Positions 57,131-64,000 of a stretch of DNA of 64,000 nt are shown here, one piece after another. The notes below the pieces were generated by a model. That model did not search any database. It saw nothing but the letters and a program-made list of their open reading frames with translations, and was not told where the DNA came from. The first letter of the stretch is position 1, and each line of letters starts with the position of its first letter. Source of the DNA: Pseudomonas sp. P818 (GTDB lineage: Bacteria > Pseudomonadota > Gammaproteobacteria > Pseudomonadales > Pseudomonadaceae); the NCBI RefSeq assembly GCF_000418555.1, contig NZ_ATKM01000014.1, positions 51,126 through 115,125 of the forward strand, given 5' to 3'. The position numbers were made by a program, and so were the translations under genes.

Positions 57131-57837
57131 GCGCAAGCCTTGACCAGGACGTAGCCCTTGCCCCAGACGGTATCTACCCGCATCGCCTCGTAACCCACCG
57201 CCTGCAGCTTGCGACGGATATGGCTGACATGCATGTCGAGGCTGCGGTCATGCTGGGCGTAGGCGCGGCGCAGGGCCTGCTGATAAAGAAAAGGCTTGCT
57301 CAAGGCCTCGTCCGGGTGCCGCCAGAGTAGCTCCAGCACGCGGTATTCGCTGGGCGTAAGGCCGACCCAGTGACCACGAAAGGCAACGTCGCTGCGTCCT
57401 TCGTCGAACTGCAGGCCGCAGCCCTCGGCGCTCGGTTGCGGCTCTCGGCGCTCATAGGCGACACGCCGCAAAATGGCCTCCACCCGCACGCTCAGCTCAC
57501 CCAGGCTGAAGGGTTTGGGCAGATAGTCATCGGCGCCCTGGCTGAAACCGGCGATGCGGTTCTGCTCGTCGCCCAGCGCCGACATCAGCAGTACCGGCAC
57601 GCTGCGCTGCCGGCGCAGCCGCTGCAGCGCTTCGAGGCCATTGGTACCGGGCAGCAGGATATCCATAAGAATCAGGTCGAAATCTTCGCTTTCAGCCAGT
57701 TGCAAGCCTTCACTCCCGTCATGACTGAGCGTCACATCGAAGCCACAGCCCGCCAGATGGGACTGCAGGTGGCTGGCAAGCAGGGGATCGTCCTCGACCG
57801 CGAGGATTCGAGCCGAGGCAGGAGCGGAGATCATCAT
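57127..57837 (-). CDS. two-component response regulator, OmpR/PhoB type
   Basis: The 236-residue regulator has a receiver domain with the phosphorylated D59 in FDLILMDILLPGTNG, acidic VEDD near residue 15, and K108 in DDYLPKPF. A winged-helix output domain follows (LTPSEYRVLELLWRHPDEALSK, SLDMHVSHIRRKL, VWGKGYVLV). It pairs with the kinase that starts inside its stop codon. Adjacent ATGs at 57837 and 57834 could both serve. It may correspond to PirR, but without a receptor gene nearby the target is uncertain. Confidence 0.9.
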   Translation of the reverse strand: MMISAPASARILAVEDDPLLASHLQSHLAGCGFDVTLSHDGSEGLQLAESEDFDLILMDILLPGTNGLEALQRLRRQRSVPVLLMSALGDEQNRIAGFSQGADDYLPKPFSLGELSVRVEAILRRVAYERREPQPSAEGCGLQFDEGRSDVAFRGHWVGLTPSEYRVLELLWRHPDEALSKPFLYQQALRRAYAQHDRSLDMHVSHIRRKLQAVGYEAMRVDTVWGKGYVLVKACA

Positions 57838-57957
57838 GGTGAAAGACCAAAGCAGGCAGAATGAGAACAATTCTACCTACTAAACGACAATCGCTCATCT
57901 ACAGATTCCAGCGCGCCGAATCGCTACACTGCCCAAATGTTCTGAAGGAGGAAGGTC

Positions 57958-60633
57958 GTGTTCAAGGATTTAAGCATCAAGGGCCGTGTACTGCTGCTCA
58001 CCCTGCTGCCCACCAGTCTGCTGGCTCTGGTGCTCGGTGGCTACTTCACCTGGGTGCAGCTCTCGGGTCTGCAGACTCAGCTGCTGCAACGCGGCGAGAT
58101 GCTGGTCGAACACCTGGCGCCGCTCGCGGCTCCGGCGCTGGAACAGAAAGACGTGAAGAAGCTCGAGCGCATCGCCCAGCAGGCGCTGGAACATCCGGAC
58201 GTACGTGCGGTAGGTTTTCTCGCCCCCGAGCGCAAGTCGCTGGCACACGCCGGGCCAAGCATGCTCAACCCCACACCGGTCAGCCTGCCGGGCGTCAGCC
58301 TGCTAAGCGGACAGGACGCCACGCGCTTTCTTTTGCCGGTTTACGACCAGCACCTGGTGCTCGATGACGCGCTGGATGACGAACGCACACTGGAGCTACT
58401 CGGCTGGGTCGAGTTGGAGCTTTCCCATCAGAGCACGTTGCTCAGTGGCTATCGCAGCCTGTTCGCCAGCCTGCTGCTGATCGTCGGCGGCCTCGCCGTC
58501 ACCGCCCTCCTTGCCCTGCGCATGAGCCGCAGCATCAACGGCCCGCTGCGTGAAATCAAAGCGGGGGTGGCGCAACTCAAGGACGGCCATCTGCAAACCC
58601 GCCTGCCGCCGCTGGGCAGCCACGAGATGGACGAGCTGGCCGCCGGCATCAACCGTATGGCCGAAGCGTTGCAGAATGCCCAGGAAGAACTGCAACACAG
58701 CATCGAGCAGGCCACTGAAGACGTGCGGCAGAACCTGGAGACCATCGAGATCCAGAACATTGAGCTGGACTTCGCGCGCAAGGAGGCTCTGGAGGCCAGC
58801 CGCATCAAGTCCGAGTTCCTGGCCAACATGAGCCACGAGATTCGCACCCCGCTCAATGGCATTCTCGGTTTCACCAACCTGCTGCAGAAAAGCGAGCTCA
58901 GCCCGCGCCAGCAGGATTACCTGTCGACCATCGAAAAATCCGCCGACAGCCTGCTCGGCATCATCAATGAAGTGCTCGACTTCTCCAAGATCGAGGCCGG
59001 CAAGCTGGTACTCGAATCCATCCCCTTCAATCTGCGTGACCTGCTGCAGGACACCCTGACCATCCTCGCGCCTGCCGCCCACGAAAAACAGCTGGAGCTG
59101 GTCAGCCTGATCTACCGCGACACGCCGCTGGCCCTGCGTGGCGACCCGCTGCGTCTGAAACAGGTGCTGACCAACCTGGTGAGTAACGCCATCAAGTTCA
59201 CCCGCGAAGGCACCATCGTCATGCGCGCCATGGTCGAGGACGAAAGCGCCGACAGCGCGCAACTGCGCATCAGCGTGATGGACACCGGCATCGGTCTGTC
59301 CGACGAAGACCTGCGCGCGTTGTTCCAGGCCTTCAGCCAGGCCGACAATTCGCTCAGCCGCCAGGCCGGTGGCACCGGCCTTGGCCTGGTGATTTCCAAG
59401 CGCCTGATCGAGCAGATGGGCGGCGAGATCGGGGTCGACAGCACGCCGGGTGAAGGCTCGGAATTCTGGATCACCCTGACCCTGCCAAAGGCCCGCGACG
59501 ACGCCGAGGACCTGCCGCGCGCAGCGCTGCAGGGTCGCCGCGTGGCCGTGCTGGAGGGCCATGAGCTGGCCCGTCAGGCGCTGGCTCACCAACTCCAGGA
59601 CTGCGGCCTGGAGGTGGAAAGCTTCGCTGCACCCGAGCAACTCTTCGAGGCGGTGAACGACCAGCAGCACCGCGAACCACCCTTGAGCCTGGCTGTGCTG
59701 GGCATTACCGCCAGCCAGCTGCCACCCGAAGAACTCGGCCAGCGTATCCGCGAACTCGACCGCCTCGGCTGCAAGGCCCTGGTGCTGTGCCCGACCACCG
59801 AGCTGGGGCTGTTCCACGAATCGCTGCCAGATGCTTATACCCAGCTGCAGGCCAAGCCCCCTTGCACGCGCAAGCTGCACAAGGCGCTGGTGGAAATGGT
59901 CAGCCCGCAGCGCTCGGCCAGCGAGCCCGTCGCCATGGGCGACACGCGCCGACCGCAGATCCTCTGCGTCGATGACAACCCGGCCAACCTGCTGCTGGTG
60001 CAAACCCTGCTGGACGACCTGGGTGCCCAGGTCAAGGCGGTGGACAGCGGCTACGCCGCGATAGAAGCCATTAAGCAGGGCAGCTTCGATCTGGTATTCA
60101 TGGACGTGCAGATGCCCGGCATGGATGGCCGCGAAGCCACCGAAAACATTCGCCAGTGGGAAAGTGAAGAAGGCCGCAGTGCCACGCCGATCATCGCCCT
60201 GACCGCCCACGCCCTGGCCAACGAGAAGCGCGCGCTGCTGCAAAGCGGTATGGACGACTACCTGACCAAACCGATCAATGAGCGCCAACTGGCCCAGGTG
60301 GTGCTCAAGTGGACAGGCCTGAACCTGCGCAACCAGCCGAATCACAGGATCGCACCGGCTGCACCACCGCAGTTGCAGCCCAAGGTGCTCGACGCCGAAG
60401 AGGGCCTGCGCCTGGCTGCCGGCAAGGCCGACCTGGCGGCGGACATGCTCAGCATGCTGCTGGCCGGCCTGCCGGGCGACCGCCAGGCCATCCGCCAGGC
60501 GCGCGATGCCGGCGAGCGCACCGCGCTGATCGAGCGGGTTCATCGGCTGCGCTCAAACAGGATGATCCCGACGGCGCCACCCGCTACTGTGGCGTGCCGC
60601 AACTGCGCGCCGCCTGCCAGATCGGGGGCGTAG
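57958..60633 (+). CDS. gacS: hybrid sensor kinase GacS/BarA with a frameshifted Hpt domain
   Basis: The kinase is complete up to residue about 865: a sensor region with membrane helices at about 11-30 and 168-187, a HAMP domain, H293 in [13 protein letters not shown], a HATPase domain, and a receiver domain with D716 in [10 protein letters not shown]. The C-terminal Hpt domain begins normally and reaches H862 (RVHRL). Then 20 extra bases (60551-60570), identical to 60643-60662, shift the frame, and translation ends at 60633. The rest of the Hpt domain lies in another frame up to 60736. With the Hpt fold lost, phosphotransfer to GacA should fail or be much reduced. AGGAGGAAG precedes the start. 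Confidence 0.9.
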   Translation: MFKDLSIKGRVLLLTLLPTSLLALVLGGYFTWVQLSGLQTQLLQRGEMLVEHLAPLAAPALEQKDVKKLERIAQQALEHPDVRAVGFLAPERKSLAHAGPSMLNPTPVSLPGVSLLSGQDATRFLLPVYDQHLVLDDALDDERTLELLGWVELELSHQSTLLSGYRSLFASLLLIVGGLAVTALLALRMSRSINGPLREIKAGVAQLKDGHLQTRLPPLGSHEMDELAAGINRMAEALQNAQEELQHSIEQATEDVRQNLETIEIQNIELDFARKEALEASRIKSEFLANMSHEIRTPLNGILGFTNLLQKSELSPRQQDYLSTIEKSADSLLGIINEVLDFSKIEAGKLVLESIPFNLRDLLQDTLTILAPAAHEKQLELVSLIYRDTPLALRGDPLRLKQVLTNLVSNAIKFTREGTIVMRAMVEDESADSAQLRISVMDTGIGLSDEDLRALFQAFSQADNSLSRQAGGTGLGLVISKRLIEQMGGEIGVDSTPGEGSEFWITLTLPKARDDAEDLPRAALQGRRVAVLEGHELARQALAHQLQDCGLEVESFAAPEQLFEAVNDQQHREPPLSLAVLGITASQLPPEELGQRIRELDRLGCKALVLCPTTELGLFHESLPDAYTQLQAKPPCTRKLHKALVEMVSPQRSASEPVAMGDTRRPQILCVDDNPANLLLVQTLLDDLGAQVKAVDSGYAAIEAIKQGSFDLVFMDVQMPGMDGREATENIRQWESEEGRSATPIIALTAHALANEKRALLQSGMDDYLTKPINERQLAQVVLKWTGLNLRNQPNHRIAPAAPPQLQPKVLDAEEGLRLAAGKADLAADMLSMLLAGLPGDRQAIRQARDAGERTALIERVHRLRSNRMIPTAPPATVACRNCAPPARSGA

Positions 60634-60662
60634 CGAGACGCTGCTCAAACAGGATGATCCCG
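60551..60662. repeat. 20 bp direct repeat flanking part of the gacS Hpt coding region
   Basis: GCTCAAACAGGATGATCCCG occurs at 60551-60570 and again at 60643-60662. The downstream copy fits the normal Hpt coding frame (LLKQDDPEAQRALDELDD), so the upstream copy is the inserted one. Removing it restores the [20 protein letters not shown] reading. Confidence 0.85.
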
Positions 60663-60736
60663 AGGCGCAACGCGCGCTGGACGAACTGGACGATGCCATC
60701 GTGCGCCTCACCGAAACGGCCGCACAGAGTGCCTGA
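60634..60736 (+). pseudogene. gacS: out-of-frame 3' tail of gacS
   Basis: The sequence still encodes the normal end of the GacS Hpt domain (ETLLKQDDPEAQRALDELDD, then AIVRLTETAAQSA) in a frame displaced from the kinase. Besides the 20 bp insertion, eight extra bases at about 60621-60628 (ATCGGGGG) are needed to explain the frames. Together they add 28 bases, a net shift of one. The stop TGA at 60734-60736 is 9 bp before the next gene. Confidence 0.75.
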
Positions 60737-60745
60737 GGGAGAGCC

Positions 60746-61741
60746 ATGCGTATCTGCCTGTTCAGCAGCAAACCTTACGATCAACAGTCGTTCCTGGCAG
60801 CCGGCAGGCCATCGGACTGGCATCTGCAACTCCACGAGACGCGCCTGACCCTCGACAGCGCCGCATTGGCTCACGACTGCGAGGTGGTCTGCGCATTCAT
60901 CAACGATGACCTGTCGGCGCCCGTGCTGGAGCGCCTGGCCGCGGGCGGCACTGGTCTGATCGCCCTGCGCTCGGCCGGCTACAACCATGTCGACCTGACA
61001 GCCGCGCAGCGCCTGGGTCTACCAGTGGTGCGCGTACCGGCCTATTCGCCGCATGCCGTGGCCGAACACGCCGTGGCGCTGGTCATGGCGCTTAACCGAC
61101 GCATTCATCGCGCCTTCAATCGCACCCGTGAAGGTGATTTTTCCCTGCACGGTCTGACTGGTTTCGACCTGCACGGCAAGACCGTCGGGGTGATAGGCGG
61201 CGGCAAGATCGGCCAGGTGTTCGCCCGCATCATGCATGGCTTCGGCTGCCAGGTACTGGTCTACGATCCGTTCCCGCTCGCCGGAATCGATGCAATCGGC
61301 GCACACCAGGCGCCACTGGACGAGGTGATCACCAGCAGCGACATCCTGAGCCTGCACTGCCCACTGACCGATGAAAGCTACCACCTGATCGATGCCATCC
61401 GCCTCGCGCAGATGAAGCGCGGCGTCATGCTGATCAATACCGGCCGTGGTGCGCTGGTCGATACACCCGCCCTGATCGAAGCGCTGAAAAGCGGCCAGCT
61501 CGGCTACCTGGGCCTGGACGTCTATGAAGAGGAGTCGGAGCTGTTCTTCGAGGATCACTCAGACCTGCCACTGCAGGACGACACACTGGCCCGCCTGCTG
61601 ACCTTTCCCAATGTCATCGTCACCGCGCACCAGGCCTTCCTCACCCACGAAGCGCTCGACGCCATTGCCCGCACCACCCTGGACAATATTTCGGCCTGGC
61701 TCACCGGCCGGCCAAGCAATGAGGTCAAGGCCGGCGCGTGA
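60746..61741 (+). CDS. ldhA: 2-hydroxyacid dehydrogenase, D-lactate dehydrogenase (LdhA-like)
   Basis: The 331-residue NAD-dependent enzyme has KTVGVIGGGKIGQVFARIM (the dinucleotide fold) and the substrate arginine in LINTGRGALVDTPAL. The glutamate is in YLGLDVYEEESELF and the histidine in VTAHQAFLTHEAL. Strong likeness to fermentative D-lactate dehydrogenase and its place beside gacS point to ldhA. GGGAGAG precedes the ATG, only 9 bp after the end of gacS. Confidence 0.92.
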   Translation: MRICLFSSKPYDQQSFLAAGRPSDWHLQLHETRLTLDSAALAHDCEVVCAFINDDLSAPVLERLAAGGTGLIALRSAGYNHVDLTAAQRLGLPVVRVPAYSPHAVAEHAVALVMALNRRIHRAFNRTREGDFSLHGLTGFDLHGKTVGVIGGGKIGQVFARIMHGFGCQVLVYDPFPLAGIDAIGAHQAPLDEVITSSDILSLHCPLTDESYHLIDAIRLAQMKRGVMLINTGRGALVDTPALIEALKSGQLGYLGLDVYEEESELFFEDHSDLPLQDDTLARLLTFPNVIVTAHQAFLTHEALDAIARTTLDNISAWLTGRPSNEVKAGA

Positions 61742-61768
61742 TAGCATGCCGGCTGATCCGGAGGACCC

Positions 61769-62200
61769 ATGGCCGAACACGATTTCCGTTATTCCCTGCT
61801 CAACCCGCAACACACCCTCACCGAATGCCGCGCCCTGGCGCCGGGCCGTTACCAGGTCACCGGCAACGGCGGTTCGATCCAGGCGGGTGACACGCTGCTG
61901 GTCACCCTCAAGGGCAGCCGCGACCTGCACATGCGCCTGGATGTGGAAAAGGTTCGCCACCTGATCAACCCGCCCGGCCAATGGCTGGCGGTGTGCAAAG
62001 GGCCTCAGTTCAAGGAACTGGCCATTCATAACTGGCAGGTGAACTGCGACGGCTGCGGCAAGCAGCTGGATTTCGAATTCGCCGTCGATGCAGCCCTCGG
62101 CAAAGCCGCGCAGGCGCCGGCAGCCGAGGCCCGCATCGCCGAACTGGGCTGGCGCAACGACGCCGGCCGTCATCTATGCCGCACCTGCCAGGAGGCCTGA
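61769..62200 (+). CDS. conserved hypothetical protein with paired CxxC motifs
   Basis: The 143-residue protein has a beta-rich N-terminal part (GRYQVTGNGGSIQAGDTLLV) and two CxxC pairs, CDGCGKQLDFEF near residue 93 and CRTCQEA at the C-terminus, which suggest a zinc ribbon. It follows ldhA by 27 bp and precedes the META-domain gene by 4 bp, so the three are probably one transcript. I recall an equivalent gene at this position in P. aeruginosa. The function is unknown. Confidence 0.75.
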   Translation: MAEHDFRYSLLNPQHTLTECRALAPGRYQVTGNGGSIQAGDTLLVTLKGSRDLHMRLDVEKVRHLINPPGQWLAVCKGPQFKELAIHNWQVNCDGCGKQLDFEFAVDAALGKAAQAPAAEARIAELGWRNDAGRHLCRTCQEA

Positions 62201-62204
62201 CACC

Positions 62205-62603
62205 ATGAACCGCACCCTGCCCCTCGTCCTGCTTGCCGCCGCACTGGCCGGCTGCGCCAGTGACGCACCGCAACTGGAAACCGAGCGCAGCTATCGTGTG
62301 GAATGGATCGGCGAACGCCCGCTGATCGACCGCAGCCATCTGACCGTCACCTTCGCTGCTGACGGCCGCGCCCATGGCCACGCGGGCTGCAATCACTGGT
62401 TCGCCGGTTATACGCTCAAGGGCGACACGCTCAGCTTCGAGCCGGCCGGCAGCACACGCAAGATGTGCGCCCCTGCTCTGATGGAACAGGAGCAGCGTTT
62501 CCTCGCAGCGCTCGGCGAGGTACAGCGCTGGGACTTCAACGGCATCGGCCAGCTGCAGCTGTGGCCCGCCAGCGGCAAGCCGATTCGCCTCTGGGCGGAG
62601 TGA
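62205..62603 (+). CDS. META domain lipoprotein (HslJ-like)
   Basis: The 132-residue protein has a lipobox ending at C17 (LLAAALAGCAS) and a single META domain (YRVEWIGERPLIDRSHLTVTF, GHAGCNHWFAGYTLKGDTLSF, TRKMCAPALMEQEQRFLAAL). The domain is shared with HslJ, a heat-inducible envelope protein linked to novobiocin resistance. The start at 62205 has CAGGAGG; the frame is open farther upstream in a shadow of the previous gene. Confidence 0.9.
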   Translation: MNRTLPLVLLAAALAGCASDAPQLETERSYRVEWIGERPLIDRSHLTVTFAADGRAHGHAGCNHWFAGYTLKGDTLSFEPAGSTRKMCAPALMEQEQRFLAALGEVQRWDFNGIGQLQLWPASGKPIRLWAE

Positions 62604-62638
62604 CACGACGCTCGCCCTACAGGACGCACGCTGTTCCT

Positions 62639-62686
62639 GTAGGAGCGGCTTCAGCCGCGATAGAACCTCGCGGCTAAAGCCCCCAC
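62639..62686. repeat. REP-like repeat between the META gene and dinB
   Basis: GTAGGAGCGGCTTCAGCCGCG is followed by TCGCGGCTAAAGCCCCCAC, the latter a degraded arm of the repeat at 901-962. The unit forms an imperfect hairpin between convergent genes and ends 8 bp before the dinB stop. Confidence 0.65.
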
Positions 62687-62694
62687 AACGGCAA

Positions 62695-63747
62695 CTAGGC
62701 GAACAGCTCCAACTGCTCCTGCCGCCCACGCAAGTCATGCAGCCTGACCCCCACTCCAAGCAGGCGCACCGGTTTGTCACCACGTGCAAAGGCATTGCTC
62801 AGCAATAGCCTGTAACTGTCCAGATCCCGGCTGGCGCCCGCTTGCTCCAGTGTGGTCTGGGTAAAGTCGTGAAACTTGACCTTGACGAAGGGCTTGTCCG
62901 GCCGGTAGCTGGAATCCAGGCGCTGCAGGCGGCCGTTCATCTCCTCGAGCAGCGCCGGCAGCTTCTCCAGGCAGGCTTCCAGATCGGGCAGGTCCTGATC
63001 ATAGGTATGCTCCACGCTCAGCGACTGGCGGCGGCTATCCACCTTCACCTCGCGCTCATCGATGCCGTGGGCCAGGCGCCACAAGCGCTCACCGAAACTG
63101 CCGAACTCACGCACCAGCGCCAGCTTGTTCCAGTCGCGTAGATCCAGGCAGGTGCGGATGCCTAAGCGCGTCAGCTTGTCAGCCGTGACCTTGCCGACCC
63201 CGTGCAGCTTGTTCACCGGCAACTCTGCGACGAAGTCATCAACCTGATCCGGCGTGATGACGAACAGCCCATTGGGCTTGCGCCAGTCGCTGGCGATCTT
63301 GGCCAGGAACTTGTTCGGCGCCACGCCGGCCGACACCGTGATGTGCAGCTCCTGCGCCACGCGCCGACGAATCTCCTGGGCGATGCGCGTGGCGCTGCCG
63401 GCGAAATGCGGCGAATCACTGACGTCCAGATAGGCCTCATCCAGCGACAGCGGCTCGATCAGATCGGTGAACTGGCGAAAGATGGCGTGAATCTCACGTG
63501 ACACCGAGCGGTACACCTCGAAGCGCGGTTTGACGATCAGCAGGTCCGGACACAGCTTCAATGCATGCCGCGACGACATCGCCGAGCGCACGCCGTAGGC
63601 ACGCGCCTCGTAATTGCAGGTGGCGATTACCCCGCGACGCTCCGCCGAACCACCGACGGCCAGCGGACGATTGGCCAGGCTCGGGTCGTCACGCATCTCG
63701 ATGGCGGCGTAGAAGCAATCGCAGTCAACGTGAATTATCTTGCGCAC
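62695..63747 (-). CDS. dinB: DNA polymerase IV (Y family)
   Basis: The 350-residue translesion polymerase opens with IIHVDCDCFYAAIEMRDDP, holding the first metal-binding aspartate. SLDEAYLDVS holds the next acidic pair, and a helix-hairpin-helix segment LHGVGKVTADKL and a little-finger domain complete it. The start is GTG at 63747 with GAGGATG upstream, giving the usual RKIIHVDCDCFYAA N-terminus; a start at 63786 would add 13 codons. No canonical LexA box was found in the short upstream region. It diverges from a tRNA locus. Confidence 0.94.
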   Translation of the reverse strand: MRKIIHVDCDCFYAAIEMRDDPSLANRPLAVGGSAERRGVIATCNYEARAYGVRSAMSSRHALKLCPDLLIVKPRFEVYRSVSREIHAIFRQFTDLIEPLSLDEAYLDVSDSPHFAGSATRIAQEIRRRVAQELHITVSAGVAPNKFLAKIASDWRKPNGLFVITPDQVDDFVAELPVNKLHGVGKVTADKLTRLGIRTCLDLRDWNKLALVREFGSFGERLWRLAHGIDEREVKVDSRRQSLSVEHTYDQDLPDLEACLEKLPALLEEMNGRLQRLDSSYRPDKPFVKVKFHDFTQTTLEQAGASRDLDSYRLLLSNAFARGDKPVRLLGVGVRLHDLRGRQEQLELFA

Positions 63748-63850
63748 AACATCCTCGGAAGCCTTGTCCAGCCTGGCCTGGAGCATTGAAGTCTAACAGC
63801 TGTTTAACGCTAAGCACCTGAGTTGAAAACACTTTTCTTGTAAATAGCGG

Positions 63851-63878
63851 TTGACACCTGAGCATCTAGCTGTAGAAT
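63851..63878 (+). promoter_or_regulatory. sigma-70 promoter of the initiator tRNA locus (first)
   Basis: TTGACA (63851-63856) and TAGAAT (63873-63878) are separated by 16 bp. The -10 box is 13 bp before the tRNA-like sequence at 63892. Confidence 0.8.
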
Positions 63879-63891
63879 GCCGCCCCACAGA

Positions 63892-63939
<48 letters not shown>

Positions 63940-63953
63940 TTGCTTGGGCGCGA

Positions 63954-63981
63954 TTGACAACACTTTAAGCAAGCGTAGAAT
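63954..63981 (+). promoter_or_regulatory. second sigma-70 promoter of the tRNA locus
   Basis: TTGACA (63954-63959) and TAGAAT (63976-63981) are separated by 16 bp, identical boxes to those of the first promoter. The -10 box ends 6 bp before the next tRNA start at 63988. Confidence 0.8.
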
Positions 63982-63987
63982 TGCCGA

Positions 63988-64000
63988 CGCGGGATGGAGC
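63988..64000 (+). tRNA. start of a second initiator tRNA-fMet copy (cut by window end)
   Basis: The last 13 bases, CGCGGGATGGAGC, are identical to the first 13 of the truncated copy at 63892. Its own promoter lies directly upstream. Whether this copy is complete cannot be seen. Confidence 0.6.

Noticed and set aside
58396..60543. A 715-codon open frame antisense to gacS
   Set aside because: The same reasoning applies: the plus-strand frame encodes a full hybrid kinase, and the minus frame has no recognisable features.
63748..63850. A LexA box for dinB
   Set aside because: I looked for CTG-N10-CAG on both strands in the short upstream region and found none that fits; SOS control is therefore not supported here.

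Overview
The window is a 64 kb piece of a high-GC gammaproteobacterial chromosome, almost certainly Pseudomonas sensu lato. The evidence is the gene content and order: rnd-ycgL-hydroxyacid dehydrogenase, the HIT/glutamine-amidotransferase/DUF2937 trio, the late aerobic cobalamin operon, moeA-moaB-mobA, and ldhA-gacS-TCS-cysM-rlmD-relA-mazG. From memory, these blocks match the PAO1 regions around PA1272-PA1308, PA3028-PA3031 and PA0926-PA0935. Several REP-like dispersed repeats fit this too. A member of the P. mendocina/oleovorans side of the genus is plausible, but that is inference. No IS element, prophage, CRISPR array or rRNA was seen.

Layout. 1-8.9 kb: the end of a thiamine-diphosphate decarboxylase gene, an NCS1 permease, a metallo-beta-lactamase-fold hydrolase, aceK, a DMT exporter, cysK and a DUF748 protein. 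9-15.2 kb: a MoxR ATPase/VWA pair, DUF2167 and DUF2937 membrane proteins, a class II glutamine amidotransferase and a HIT protein. 15.2-25.1 kb: oligopeptidase B, an HNH protein, a secreted gluzincin-like metallopeptidase, the ycgN/hydroxyacid dehydrogenase/ycgL/rnd group, an SMP-30-like protein and gdhA. 25.3-31.8 kb: an acyltransferase, sseA, a FadL-type porin, and a MarR-MFS-small membrane protein-periplasmic glutathione peroxidase run. 31.8-41.2 kb: a compact minus-strand cobalamin operon (cobO, cobB, bluB, cbiB, cobD, cobQ, cobU, cobT, cobC, cobS) led by a cobalamin riboswitch. 41.3-50 kb: an HNH protein, two NlpC/P60 lipoproteins, moeA-moaB/mobA, tRNA-Pro(CGG), a DUF5610 protein, an OprD porin, a Rho-binding antiterminator and a DUF2058 protein. 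50-64 kb: mazG, relA, rlmD, cysM, a two-component system, gacS, ldhA-like, two small genes, dinB, and the start of an initiator tRNA locus.

How genes work together. The cob genes are chained by 1-8 nt overlaps. They cover corrin ring adenosylation, amidation, aminopropanol attachment, DMB synthesis and nucleotide-loop assembly; the early ring-building genes are not in the window. relA, gacS, mazG and cysM form a stress/regulatory neighbourhood. moeA, moaB and mobA complete molybdenum cofactor maturation.

Three things stand out. (1) A roughly 140 bp foldback element with terminal inverted repeats sits inside the cobalamin riboswitch, between its two conserved halves; a second clear copy lies upstream of a hypothetical gene and a diverged relative lies between the MoxR and VWA genes. 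(2) gacS is frameshifted in its C-terminal Hpt domain by a 20 bp insertion identical to sequence 72 bp downstream, plus a probable 8 bp insertion. (3) An initiator tRNA gene is cut off after its anticodon arm and is followed at once by a second tRNA promoter and the first bases of another copy.
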